From: Triangularia verruculosa
Taxonomy: Eukaryota; Ascomycota; Sordariomycetes; Sordariales; Podosporaceae
Assembly: GCA_033296885.1 (NCBI GenBank)
Contig: MU864011.1
Coordinates: 27,005-91,004, forward strand
Reading direction: 5' to 3'
Length of the DNA stretch: 64,000 nucleotides
A model generated the notes under the pieces. It worked only from the letters and a program-made list of their open reading frames with translations, was not told the origin of the DNA and searched no databases. How positions within the stretch are numbered: the stretch's first letter is position 1; every line of letters begins with the position of its first letter. A program made the translations under genes and the position numbers. Positions 11,461 to 20,016 of this stretch are shown here, piece by piece.

Positions 11461-12564
11461 TTATGTGCGTCTTGACTCCTCCTCGAGGAAAGGGCACAGA
11501 AGCTTGTGGAAATCGGCCGCCATGTCCCCGAGGCCCTGTGTGAAGGGGCCGGTATTCGTCTCGTTGGACGTTTGGCATTCACGACACGACGGCTTGTGCG
11601 TCTCTTCAGAGACACGAAGGTACACATACATGTATTTCCCTTCCCCGTCCACGTCCCAGTCGTCCGTCATGGGAAGCATTGGCTTGTTCTCATACGGATA
11701 CCACGCCTCGCCGGTTGGTCTGAACAGCCGAATGAGATCTGGGTCTGTTTCTTTTTCTTCCAACTTGATGACGGCAATGCATCGGTAATATACCGGCCGC
11801 TGTGCAAGCTCCTGAATCACCACCCGACAGAGGTCATGGTGAAACCGGACCGAGCTGGGCGCCTCGATGGTGACCATTATCCGCAGAAACACGGGCGCCA
11901 CAAAGCATCTGTCCACCTGCATCCTCGAGATATTGCCATTGAACCGAAAGATGCCCGTAAACGATTCCGCAATGTGTTCCTCCAGAGGCTTGTCCGTGCT
12001 TTTCCAACTGAGCATTCCGTCTTCAGCCGGCAGCTGCGGAAACTGAACCCCTTCTGGTATCCCCGTCGACAGCCATTCCGTCTCCTCGTTGTATCGGAAG
12101 TAGACTGGCGACTCAAACACCGCCGTAAGCGTGTGAAGCTGGCTCCAAAACCTGGCTTTCATTGCCGTGCTTTCCATGTAAAAAAGGAAGCCGTGTTTCT
12201 TTGCTGCCATCCCGCTGATCATGCCCTCGGCGACCTCTGCATCAATTTTGATTGGCAGAGACTCAATGGCCGCGGCAAGCAGAAAGTGAAGAACCTCCCG
12301 TTCCTCGTCCTCCGACTGACCCCTCACACGGTGGAAAAGATCCAACCGTGCCTGTTGGTTGAGGAAGGACAGCATCGCCCTGATCAGAATCACAAAGCAG
12401 GCCAGGTTCGAACGACCGACTTCCTGGTTGGTATCCTGTATCGGAAAAAGACTGCCTTTGTGAAAGGCCCAAAACACAAAGTTGAAATGGGACTCGGTGT
12501 TGGCCAGCGCGCTCGCTGGCGCTGCTGGCGCGTTCGCTGACGGATTTGTCGTGATATTCGACAT
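11461..12564 (-). CDS. Hypothetical protein, unknown family (paralogue of 1-682)
   Basis: The ATG at 12564 (MSNITTN) is preferred to an in-frame ATG at 12660 because it matches the start of the paralogue at 682. The frame encodes 367 residues with no membrane segment or known motif; landmarks shared with the paralogue are FWAFH near residue 30 and FWSQLHTLTAVFESP near residue 145. The frame ends at 11461, but protein-like sequence (THIKEEVMVQVLEDIERKL) continues in another frame to 11355. The 3' end may therefore be frameshifted, like that of its relative. Function unknown. Confidence 0.55.
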   Translation of the reverse strand: MSNITTNPSANAPAAPASALANTESHFNFVFWAFHKGSLFPIQDTNQEVGRSNLACFVILIRAMLSFLNQQARLDLFHRVRGQSEDEEREVLHFLLAAAIESLPIKIDAEVAEGMISGMAAKKHGFLFYMESTAMKARFWSQLHTLTAVFESPVYFRYNEETEWLSTGIPEGVQFPQLPAEDGMLSWKSTDKPLEEHIAESFTGIFRFNGNISRMQVDRCFVAPVFLRIMVTIEAPSSVRFHHDLCRVVIQELAQRPVYYRCIAVIKLEEKETDPDLIRLFRPTGEAWYPYENKPMLPMTDDWDVDGEGKYMYVYLRVSEETHKPSCRECQTSNETNTGPFTQGLGDMAADFHKLLCPFLEEESRRT

Positions 12565-13141
12565 GTCAAAACTCGCGATCTGACGGTGAGAAAGTGAGTT
12601 GTAAGGAAGAATTTCTTTTTCGTGGGTGGGAGTCTGAAATTCTTTTTTCACTCTCGTCAAGGCAGGAGCAAGGCAGGAGCGAGGCAGGGAAAAGTGGGGC
12701 GGCTCACCTCATGTCATTGCATTGGCCGCATTTCCTGCTGGACATTGGCCCCTGAAAGAGCAGTCTTGTTTTAACGGCTAGTGACATTGACGGTTCTGGA
12801 TACCTTCCTACGGTAGTTTCGTTTTCTGTATGTCATGGTGTTTTGGATGGCTGTCTACATGCTGAGTCAGGAATGACCTCTTGGCACGCCACTGACACCA
12901 AACCAACAGGTTGCTTCGTAGGTACCTACCTGTATACAAAAAGATGACTTGGAATTTGGGTATCAATAGCGGAAGCTGCCATCCCGCAGGTGTCTATTTT
13001 GGCTGTGTGGCCCGGAACTGTTGAAAAGAAAGGACAGTTTACGCATACCTAGACAAACACATATCACAGAAAGAGTCACGGCAAAACATCATAATAATCA
13101 CGGGCACATTTTATAGAAAACAACAAAAAGTGTTTAATTCT
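12565..13141. other. Intergenic
   Basis: No gene is supported. A short GGCAGGAGC direct repeat lies at 12662-12690. The motif TCAGGAATGRCCTCTTGGCA at about 12869-12888 recurs upstream of the other paralogue at about 1100, suggesting that some promoter-side sequence was duplicated with the gene family. Confidence 0.4.
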
Positions 13142-14662
13142 CTATTCGAATTGGAAAGGAATATGATCTCTTCCCAAAAACAGATTGGCATACCGGGCCA
13201 ATGACTCCTCAAACATGTCTAGCAGCTCGTCATCGAGATCTGCATAGGCGTCATGAAATGCCTCCCGTTCCTCATTATCATTGGCAGTGGCGATATACTG
13301 CTCGACATCGATCACGCTTCCGCGATAAGCTTCGACAAAGTGTCTAGCAAAGTCTTGATGGCCATGTATTCCTGTCTTGAAGATGAAGTACATATTGAGC
13401 CTTCCCATCAATTCATCTACCTCTACCTCCGTCTCACTGTGCCACGCTTCACAAAGGATCACCGCCATGTTGTTGCGTTCAATGGCCCAGTCAGGAGGGG
13501 TAGGCCGCCAGTCAGGATTGTGGACAGCCGGAACTGGAGGTGCCCACACGTTCCCAGCATTCTCTGCATCATCTAGGCCCGGGCCGGCCGGCTCATCTTC
13601 GGGTGCTACAGCTATGTCGTCCAACTCTTGCTGGAATGCCATACCTTGGGCTCCATCATGCTCGGGTACCTCAGCGGGAACAGCCGGTGCTGGAGGTGCC
13701 ACCACATTCTCGGCATTCTCGATCGGCTCAATTGGCCCGTCCAAAGCATCTTCGAGTGCTGCAATCATGTCTTGCACCTCTTGCTCCAATGCCCTCAGAT
13801 GTCTGGCCCGATCCTCTTGCACTTGGGCTTCATCGGGCTCAGCGGGGACAGCCGGAGCTGGAGGTGCCACCACATTCTCAGCCTCACCGGCCGGTTCAAT
13901 TGGCTCGGGCTCGGCATCTTCGGGTGCTGCAACCATGTCTTCCAACTCATGGGCTTCAGGCTCGGCATCTTTGCGTTCCAACCTTTGCAGTGATTCCCAA
14001 ATCTCCTGCAGTTGGGCTTCATTAAGCTCGAGTATCTCAGCGGGGATGGCCGGAGGTGGAGGTGCCGGCACATTCCACTCATCATTCTCGACATCAGCTA
14101 GACCCTCACCGGCCGGCTCCATTGGCTCGGGCTCGGCATCTTCGGGCATTGCCATAATTTCATCAAGCTCGGGTACATCAGCCGCAGCGATGTCCGCTAC
14201 CAATTCTGCCAGGTCCATGTCATTAGCTTCTTGGTTTTCAGCCACATGCACGTGTCCTGCTTCTTCTGCATCCGACCGGGTGTGGTAGTACGCATAATAG
14301 TGTCTAGACCGGGAGTTTTCCGTCCTCGCGGCCATTAGACTGTATTCCAGCTGCTCTTGTCCCCAAGAAAAGCCCGCATCACGCGCCCGGAAGATCTGGA
14401 ACCAAATCCTCATGTGAAGGGATGCGTCAGAAACGCACCTGGGCTCGACATGAGCTTCGAACAACGACTCCATGATTTGTTTGCCGCGTCGATCGTATTC
14501 CTGCTCTAGCTCGACTCGTGTGAGACCAAGCCCCTGTTCTGCAGTCGCATCTTCAATGAACTGCTCCTCCATTCTGGAGTATCTTTCTTCGTTGTACCGA
14601 TTTGCATCGTGTAGATCAATGCGATGGGACCAATATGGCCCACGCCAATATTCTGCGTTCAT
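13142..14662 (-). CDS. Hypothetical acidic protein with four internal Ala/Pro/Glu repeats
   Basis: A single exon of 506 residues. The middle (about residues 185-390) consists of four imperfect modules of roughly 50-65 residues, each ending in an APPxPAxPAE-type segment and beginning with an EDAEPEPxEPAGE-type segment. They are flanked by non-repetitive ends (MNAEYWRGPYW... at the start, LFLGRDHIPFQFE at the end). The modules are also visible as DNA repeats between about 13500 and 14110. No catalytic motif or signal peptide is seen. Function is unknown; the central region is probably disordered. Confidence 0.5.
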   Translation of the reverse strand: MNAEYWRGPYWSHRIDLHDANRYNEERYSRMEEQFIEDATAEQGLGLTRVELEQEYDRRGKQIMESLFEAHVEPRCVSDASLHMRIWFQIFRARDAGFSWGQEQLEYSLMAARTENSRSRHYYAYYHTRSDAEEAGHVHVAENQEANDMDLAELVADIAAADVPELDEIMAMPEDAEPEPMEPAGEGLADVENDEWNVPAPPPPAIPAEILELNEAQLQEIWESLQRLERKDAEPEAHELEDMVAAPEDAEPEPIEPAGEAENVVAPPAPAVPAEPDEAQVQEDRARHLRALEQEVQDMIAALEDALDGPIEPIENAENVVAPPAPAVPAEVPEHDGAQGMAFQQELDDIAVAPEDEPAGPGLDDAENAGNVWAPPVPAVHNPDWRPTPPDWAIERNNMAVILCEAWHSETEVEVDELMGRLNMYFIFKTGIHGHQDFARHFVEAYRGSVIDVEQYIATANDNEEREAFHDAYADLDDELLDMFEESLARYANLFLGRDHIPFQFE

Positions 14663-14814
14663 GAGCAGTAAATTCCGTCAAACAATCAGCGAAATCGAGA
14701 TTGCCGTCGCAGCGTTCTGAGGAAAATGGGATGAAATGGAAAGAGTTCCCGCCAATCTTGGCAAGGCTGAACTGGGGTGTGTGGCTGCAGCTTGAGCGGT
14801 GGTGGGGCGTTGCA

Positions 14815-14899
14815 GTGGGGTTCGGCAGTTGAGTGGGGTTCGGCAGTTGAGTGAGGCTGATCTGAGCGTGGGGTTGAGTGGGGTTGAGTGGGGTTGACG
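14815..14899. repeat. GTGGGGTT minisatellite
   Basis: Two copies of an 18-base unit (GTGGGGTTCGGCAGTTGA) are followed by three copies of a 10-base unit (GTGGGGTTGA). The array directly abuts the inverted repeat at 14906, and the GGGGTTGACGT motif occurs on both sides of that element. Confidence 0.7.
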
Positions 14900-14905
14900 T
14901 TTACC

Positions 14906-15074
14906 ATAATCTCGCGAAAGTCGGATTTGCCTGTGGAGACTTTTGATGGGCTTTATCCCTAACCCTTCCCTAAACTTCCTTGCTTGCGTTGCCTTGCAGA
15001 TAGAGAGGAGACGGTGGGATTGGCCAGAACTCCCCTGCAATCTCCATAGGCAAATCCGACTTTCGCGAGATTAT
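14906..15074. mobile_element. MITE-like inverted-repeat element
   Basis: Bases 14906-14940 (core CTCGCGAAAGTCGGATTTGC) are matched by their reverse complement at 15041-15074, with about one mismatch over some 34 bases and a 100-base interior. The interior has no coding frame. The size and terminal inverted repeats fit a miniature inverted-repeat transposable element. I cannot define a target-site duplication with confidence, and a cruciform-forming non-mobile palindrome is possible. Confidence 0.5.
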
Positions 15075-15349
15075 ACGGTACTGTGGATGGGGTTGACGTG
15101 AGTGGGGTTGCAGCCTTGCTACTTTGGTGGGATCAAAGCCGGGATCAACGAGGGATTGGGGGACGGTGGGATGTATCACGTAGGTCAGATGTAATGTGGA
15201 AAGGTCGATACTTTAATGGACTGGCACTGGGAAAACTGGCGCTGGGAAAACTGGCCACAAAGAGGCAACACGGATGGGCTCACATTGGACATCACGGATC
15301 TGGCATGGAATGTAGGCTGGCAAAACGCAAAGACAATGAGTATTATTTT
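15075..15349. other. Intergenic
   Basis: No gene is supported. A short tandem repeat of ACTGGCRCTGGGAAA occurs at about 15220-15252. Confidence 0.35.
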
Positions 15350-16007
15350 TTACGAAGAGCCTCTAACGCGGACCATCATGATAAAGATGGTCCCTCGGGC
15401 CGAAAGCAGGGCATTCCGAACGTTGAGGACCGTCTCGTTGTACGAAGCCGCCGACCACTGTTCCAACTCATCTCCAAATGCGGTGCGCAACCTCTGTTTA
15501 TAGACAGTCATACCGCTATGGATATCCTCCCACTCCCGACTCGGAAAACTAAGGAATACCATATTAACAATATCACCCCTGTCCAGGGATTGCACGTAGG
15601 CATCAGCACCCTACAAGTTAGCCACCATCTCTACGAAGCTATGTACCCCGCTGTGTCTTGTAATAACTTGGACAGCGTGCCTCAGTCCCGGCGCAGGAAC
15701 TACAAGCCCCATGCGAAATGTCCGAAGAACGTCCCATTAATTGGCCAGGCCGTTCCAGAGACACACGCGCAGCGCGGTAGACCCTGTTGATGGGCACTAT
15801 CCTAGGAGGTCGAGTGTAGATTCTCAACGAGCCTGGTCCCCCATATGGTAGAGACGGAGGCGCATCATCCCAGTCCTCCTCACTCAGCGCGGGCGAGTTG
15901 TTTCGAGTGCCTGTCTCTGCTGTGGCAACTGCATCTCCCAATCCCGCGTCCGTAGTGCCTGTGGCAGGGCCATCTTTCTCTCGAGGATACCAGAGTGGTA
16001 GACCCAT
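15350..16007 (-). pseudogene. Broken hypothetical gene
   Basis: The ATG at 16007 opens a frame with protein-like sequence through RVYRAARVSLERPGQL (to about 15745). Coherent sequence then continues in a second frame (TFRMGLVVPAPGLRHAVQVI onward). That frame meets a TAG at 15611-15613 and then continues in the same frame through GADAYVQSLDRGDIVNMVFL to 15350. The TAG is one C-to-T change from CAG. One frameshift plus one stop makes this a likely pseudogene. No family is recognised. It lies just downstream of, and on the same strand as, the gene at 16220-18394. Confidence 0.4.
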
Positions 16008-16219
16008 TGTTGCAAGACTTTTGATCCGTGCCGTGTCAAAAAGGAAAATCAGTTGTGAGTCATGGAACTCTGGATAAAAGGCTTTTCGGGATGCTTAGAT
16101 GGGAAGGGGCGATGGCGAACGGGAAGGAAACATCAATGTCACATAATCACGTCATGCAAATGAACAAAATTCACAGAGAAGAAATGTGTTTTTACTATCT
16201 ACAAGATGCGTTGCACATT

Positions 16220-18394
16220 CTAGTAAGCATTACCACTGCGGCATCTCCGCAGGAGGTCAAAGTGATTGGGCCTCTGGCCACCGAATCGCTCGGCCGGCCA
16301 CAGTTCATCGAATACGCGGCCAACGGCAAGGCCTGAGACCATCATGGGTGCAATCGCCATGTAGGTTCCCTTTTCCGTGTCCTTGACCAAGCCAAAGTGT
16401 ATGCCCAAGCTCATGGATTCAGGTGCCTCTTGATCGTCGGCCCACCCGAATGGATACAGCTCCGCATCGAAGCCAGTGACCACCTCTCTTATCCTCAACA
16501 TGGTGCGCTGGCCGTCCGGGTTGGGTTCCAAGAAGACGAGGTTGTTGATCATGGCCCTTACGAGTGCGGTCTCGATGCGCAAAATATCATCCTCGGTCGA
16601 GAGCTGCTTTTCCATGAAGCGTTTCATGTAGCCAGATTGAAGACTAGCAGTCGGAACCCCCAATATGCGAGCCATCTGCTCGTTGACTTTTTCGATATTA
16701 TCCTCCATACACTCGTCGTCAAAACCGTCAAATGAATCGTAACGATGCGACAGATCACAAAGGATACCCAGCAAGAGCCACAGGCGACCCCGAGTGACCA
16801 GTGACTTCTGAAGAGACCGCTCTGTGATCAAGTGCTGGCAAGTGTTCTTTTCCTGCGCTGTTGTGTTTGAGCGCGTCATGAAGGACCGAAATCCGACGTG
16901 GAGGAGGGCTGCCACAGCGGCGATAACATAAGCATTCCCAGGAGACTCTTCTCGGGCCGCCATGACAAGCACAGCCTCCTCAACAGTCCGCACCAGTCCA
17001 TCACACAGCAAGCGGTTGGCAACCTGGCCCGATTCGGTCAGGGTGAGCCCACGCTGATTCATGATGGACTCTCCGGTCGCATTCTCGGGTACGACGATGA
17101 GGCCCTTTTGCCAGAGCATCCAAACGGCATCGCAAAAGGCGCTTTCGTACTTTGGGTTCCCGCCACAACCGTTCCAGAACCTTAACAGGGGCACCTCGCC
17201 GAGCGTCATCCATCCACGTCCGATGTCCCTCTTGTAGAAAGATGCAATCGCCCACAGGATATCCTCGGATATGCTTGCAAGTGACGTTACCGGGTCCTCC
17301 CCATTCGGGTCCGACGGCTTCTTGTAGCACCTGTAGACAGAGGCTTTCCGACCGTCAAGTTTCCCAGTCGATCAAACATGGAGCTGAGCGTCGTCACGGC
17401 CGTGTCCGTCAAAACCACTTTCCCCAACCTCGGATCCCACTGGGGCAGTGGCACACTCTCGGGGAGCACGCATCGATGCTGAGCGCCCTCCTTCTCGCCG
17501 TCGCCATGGAGTGAAGGGGGGAAACGGATGGATGAGTCCACCAACACAATGACGCATGTCTTTGCTGACAAAGCTTCTTGAGTAGTTGCCAGGTCCTGGG
17601 CATGCTTGTCCTTTCTGATGATGCAGACGTCGACAAAGGAGTGTTTGTACATGCCTGTCCTGAATTGGTTGTACAGCAACAGACACTCTTCCAATGGCAT
17701 CATGGTCGACACGAGATTAGGACGGCGCTCGTCTCTTCGTCCCAATAGCTGGACCGCCTCTTTGAGTAGGCAATCTGTCATGTCCGCAGCCGTATCCGCT
17801 TCCTCCCACTCCATTTTCAATTCCAACGCCGGGCTTCTGCAACAGCTCATAAAGGGGAAAAACTCTTCGAGCTGCTCATCCTCAACCCACGCCGGAAGAC
17901 GCTGACCCAGAACGATGATCGAAGGATATGCGCCCGCTTCCGTTGCTACCATTTCCCCAAACCGGCAGAGCATCCGACCCATCAGCCTTGTGAACCGGGG
18001 TGGGTAATCGCCACCGTGAGTATCCAGCACGCATGTAGATCTGATGAGATTGGTCGCTTTGTCTTCGTCTTCGAGGATATCCAGCATCTTAGCATATGTT
18101 GTGACTTGAATGGGGGGGTTCAGACCGGCAGGTGTTCCCAGAGGCATTGGCACCACGTCGTCATCGAACACCCAGAAAATGGACTTCTGCCCAACAGTCC
18201 TAGCCGCCATCGAGATGCCCCTCATTGCATTCCGTGTGGGCGTGACCGACCCCCAATTGCACTCGAGATGCACACTCGAGATGCAGAAACGAGATGCCAT
18301 CGTCGTTTGGCCGCAGCATCTCGTCCTTGACCAACATATCTGCAACCCGCTCCGCCACAGTCCTCTTGTTGCGTGATTCTTTTTCCGTCGCCAT
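16220..18394 (-). CDS. Hypothetical 683-residue protein, three exons, no recognised domain
   Basis: The proposed exons are 18276-18394, 17378-18199 and 16220-17330, totalling 684 codons. The introns are 76 and 47 bases. The first joins LHLE to TVGQKSIFWVFDDD in phase, and the second joins LSSM to CYKKPSDPNGED in phase, with a CTTGAC branch point. The protein is soluble-looking, with an acidic centre and a C-terminal part (from ISEDILWAIASFY) rich in Trp and Leu. The C-terminal region faintly recalls winged-helix segments of DEAH helicases, but I see no Walker motifs, so I do not assign a function. Unlike its neighbours its frame is unbroken. Confidence 0.6.
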
Positions 18395-18539
18395 TGTGGT
18401 GTGGTGATGATAGTTTTGACAAAGTGAGGGACAAATGTGAAAACTTTGACGATTTTTTGAGTGCGGGATGAGCAGTGGGCGTCACGAAGGCCTGCTCCTT
18501 CCCTGGCTACGGCCACCTGCACCTCACCGGAGCCTGCCC

Positions 18540-19035
18540 GTAGCTTGCTCTTTTGACACGACATGGCATGACCCCGCAAGCAGCCTCGAGGCCGTACCGA
18601 TATCAGCACTCGGTACCGCTGCGCAAGAAACCTGAGCAGAACGAGTCTCGATGATCTCGATTGGTGCCTGAGCCCCTATCCCGCAAACCCTCCGCTACGA
18701 GCCTTCCATGCTAACTACCGGCCGTCCTCTAGATGCCACAGACACAATGTCCAGTTTCTTCAACTACCAGCGAACTGGCGTCGATATCCCTCCCTCCCGT
18801 CAAACACCGAGCACCACGAGCCCCTCGAGCGTCCCATTCTCCGTCGGATACCAAGGATATGCAGTGGACAGAGGGAATGTTATGGGTCGGGGTACAGCGG
18901 CAGCATGCGGAACGTTATCGGTCTGCAAGACTTGAGAATGTATCTACAATGGAAGAAAAACGCAGGGAGGGCGAACTTGAGGCTATGAGGAGGCCCTTGC
19001 AGGCCGGAAGAGGCCGCGAGCATCTCATTTAATCA
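18540..19035 (+). repeat. Duplicated segment, copy 2 (partner at 9075-9550)
   Basis: This is the better-preserved copy. An ATG at about 18733 opens 99 codons (MPQTQCPVSSTTSE ... GMLWVGVQRQH ... RYRSARLENVSTMEEKRR) ending at 19032. A CTCTAG or similar acceptor just before the ATG suggests it may be an internal exon. The matching segment at 9075-9550 lacks an intact frame. Family and function are unknown. Confidence 0.5.
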
Positions 19036-20016
19036 TGACACAGGCATCCACGATTCCTGACGGAGCTTTCCGCTGGCACGCTGGCAAGAACCACAGTCCT
19101 TGCTCAATGTCCCCCGTTGATCCTCACTCTGTCAACCATCTTCTATCGCGACTCCACCGACGCCTCGATCGCCGCCCTCCGTCTGCGCCATCCGAACCTT
19201 CTAAATGCGCCTCGATCCAGCTCTCTAACAACCCCTCTAGCCTTGAACCGTTCCTCAGTGGGCCAGCCGCGAAGCCTGCTACCGAAAGTCACGATTCTGT
19301 CTGTTCCCGAGATCCAGATACATTGCCGACGTACGGGATAGCCCTTCTGTGGGTTATCTACGAAGAAGAATGAGGACAGGGTCATAGCATGCAGATTAGG
19401 ACACATCAAGAAGGGGCCGTAAATTCAGGGGCTCTTTTTTTAATATAAACATGCTTTTCCCAACAGGCCCGCGCCTCTCAGGACCCTGCTGAACCTCTGA
19501 CTTTGCCATACAACCTGCAAGTGCGCACTCTTCTTCACCGTGTGTCAACACCACGATCGCCGTCACTTCATCGTCGGCGGGGTATTAAAGTAGATTTAAA
19601 CTCGTCCGCTGTCTGTGCGCGCCATTACCATTCCTATCCACCGGATTTACTCGACACGGTTAGTAAAATGCTTGTTTCTACATCATCACATACAGGGATC
19701 AAAATAGACATTGGCACTGGCATGGAGAAACATACATGGACGGGTTCTTACGGAGGTTATGGACACCTTTCACAGCAGATTACAGCAAATTACAGCAAAT
19801 TACACGGATATCAAAGGTGGCAGATGACAAAATTTAATTCATGTATCTACCAGAAACAAAACCAAAACAACAACACTCAAGCAAGGCCGACCTCTCGCGT
19901 CATGGAGTATACGACTACCAGCCCCTTGGTTCTGGTGCTTGTTACCACTCCCCCACCTCTCCGAGTTGGTAGGGAGAAAGAAGAAGAGTATTCTATCCCT
20001 CAGAGGTACAACTACC
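19036..20016. other. Intergenic, no supported gene
   Basis: Open frames on the plus strand (for example 19503-20078) have low-complexity, translation-of-noncoding character and partly lie antisense to the gene at 20017. A CAGCAAATTA unit is repeated about three times near 19775-19805. Confidence 0.4.

Noticed and set aside
11506..12540. Long plus-strand frame of 344 codons
   Set aside because: It lies antisense to the 11461-12564 gene, whose minus-strand product is supported by its paralogue at 1-682.
13377..14288. Plus-strand Ser/Ala-rich frame of 303 codons
   Set aside because: It is the antisense of the acidic repeat gene; Ser/Ala runs arise from the complement of Glu/Ala/Pro codons.
15083..15790. 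Plus-strand frame of 235 codons
   Set aside because: No family likeness, and it lies antisense to the better-supported broken gene at 15350-16007.
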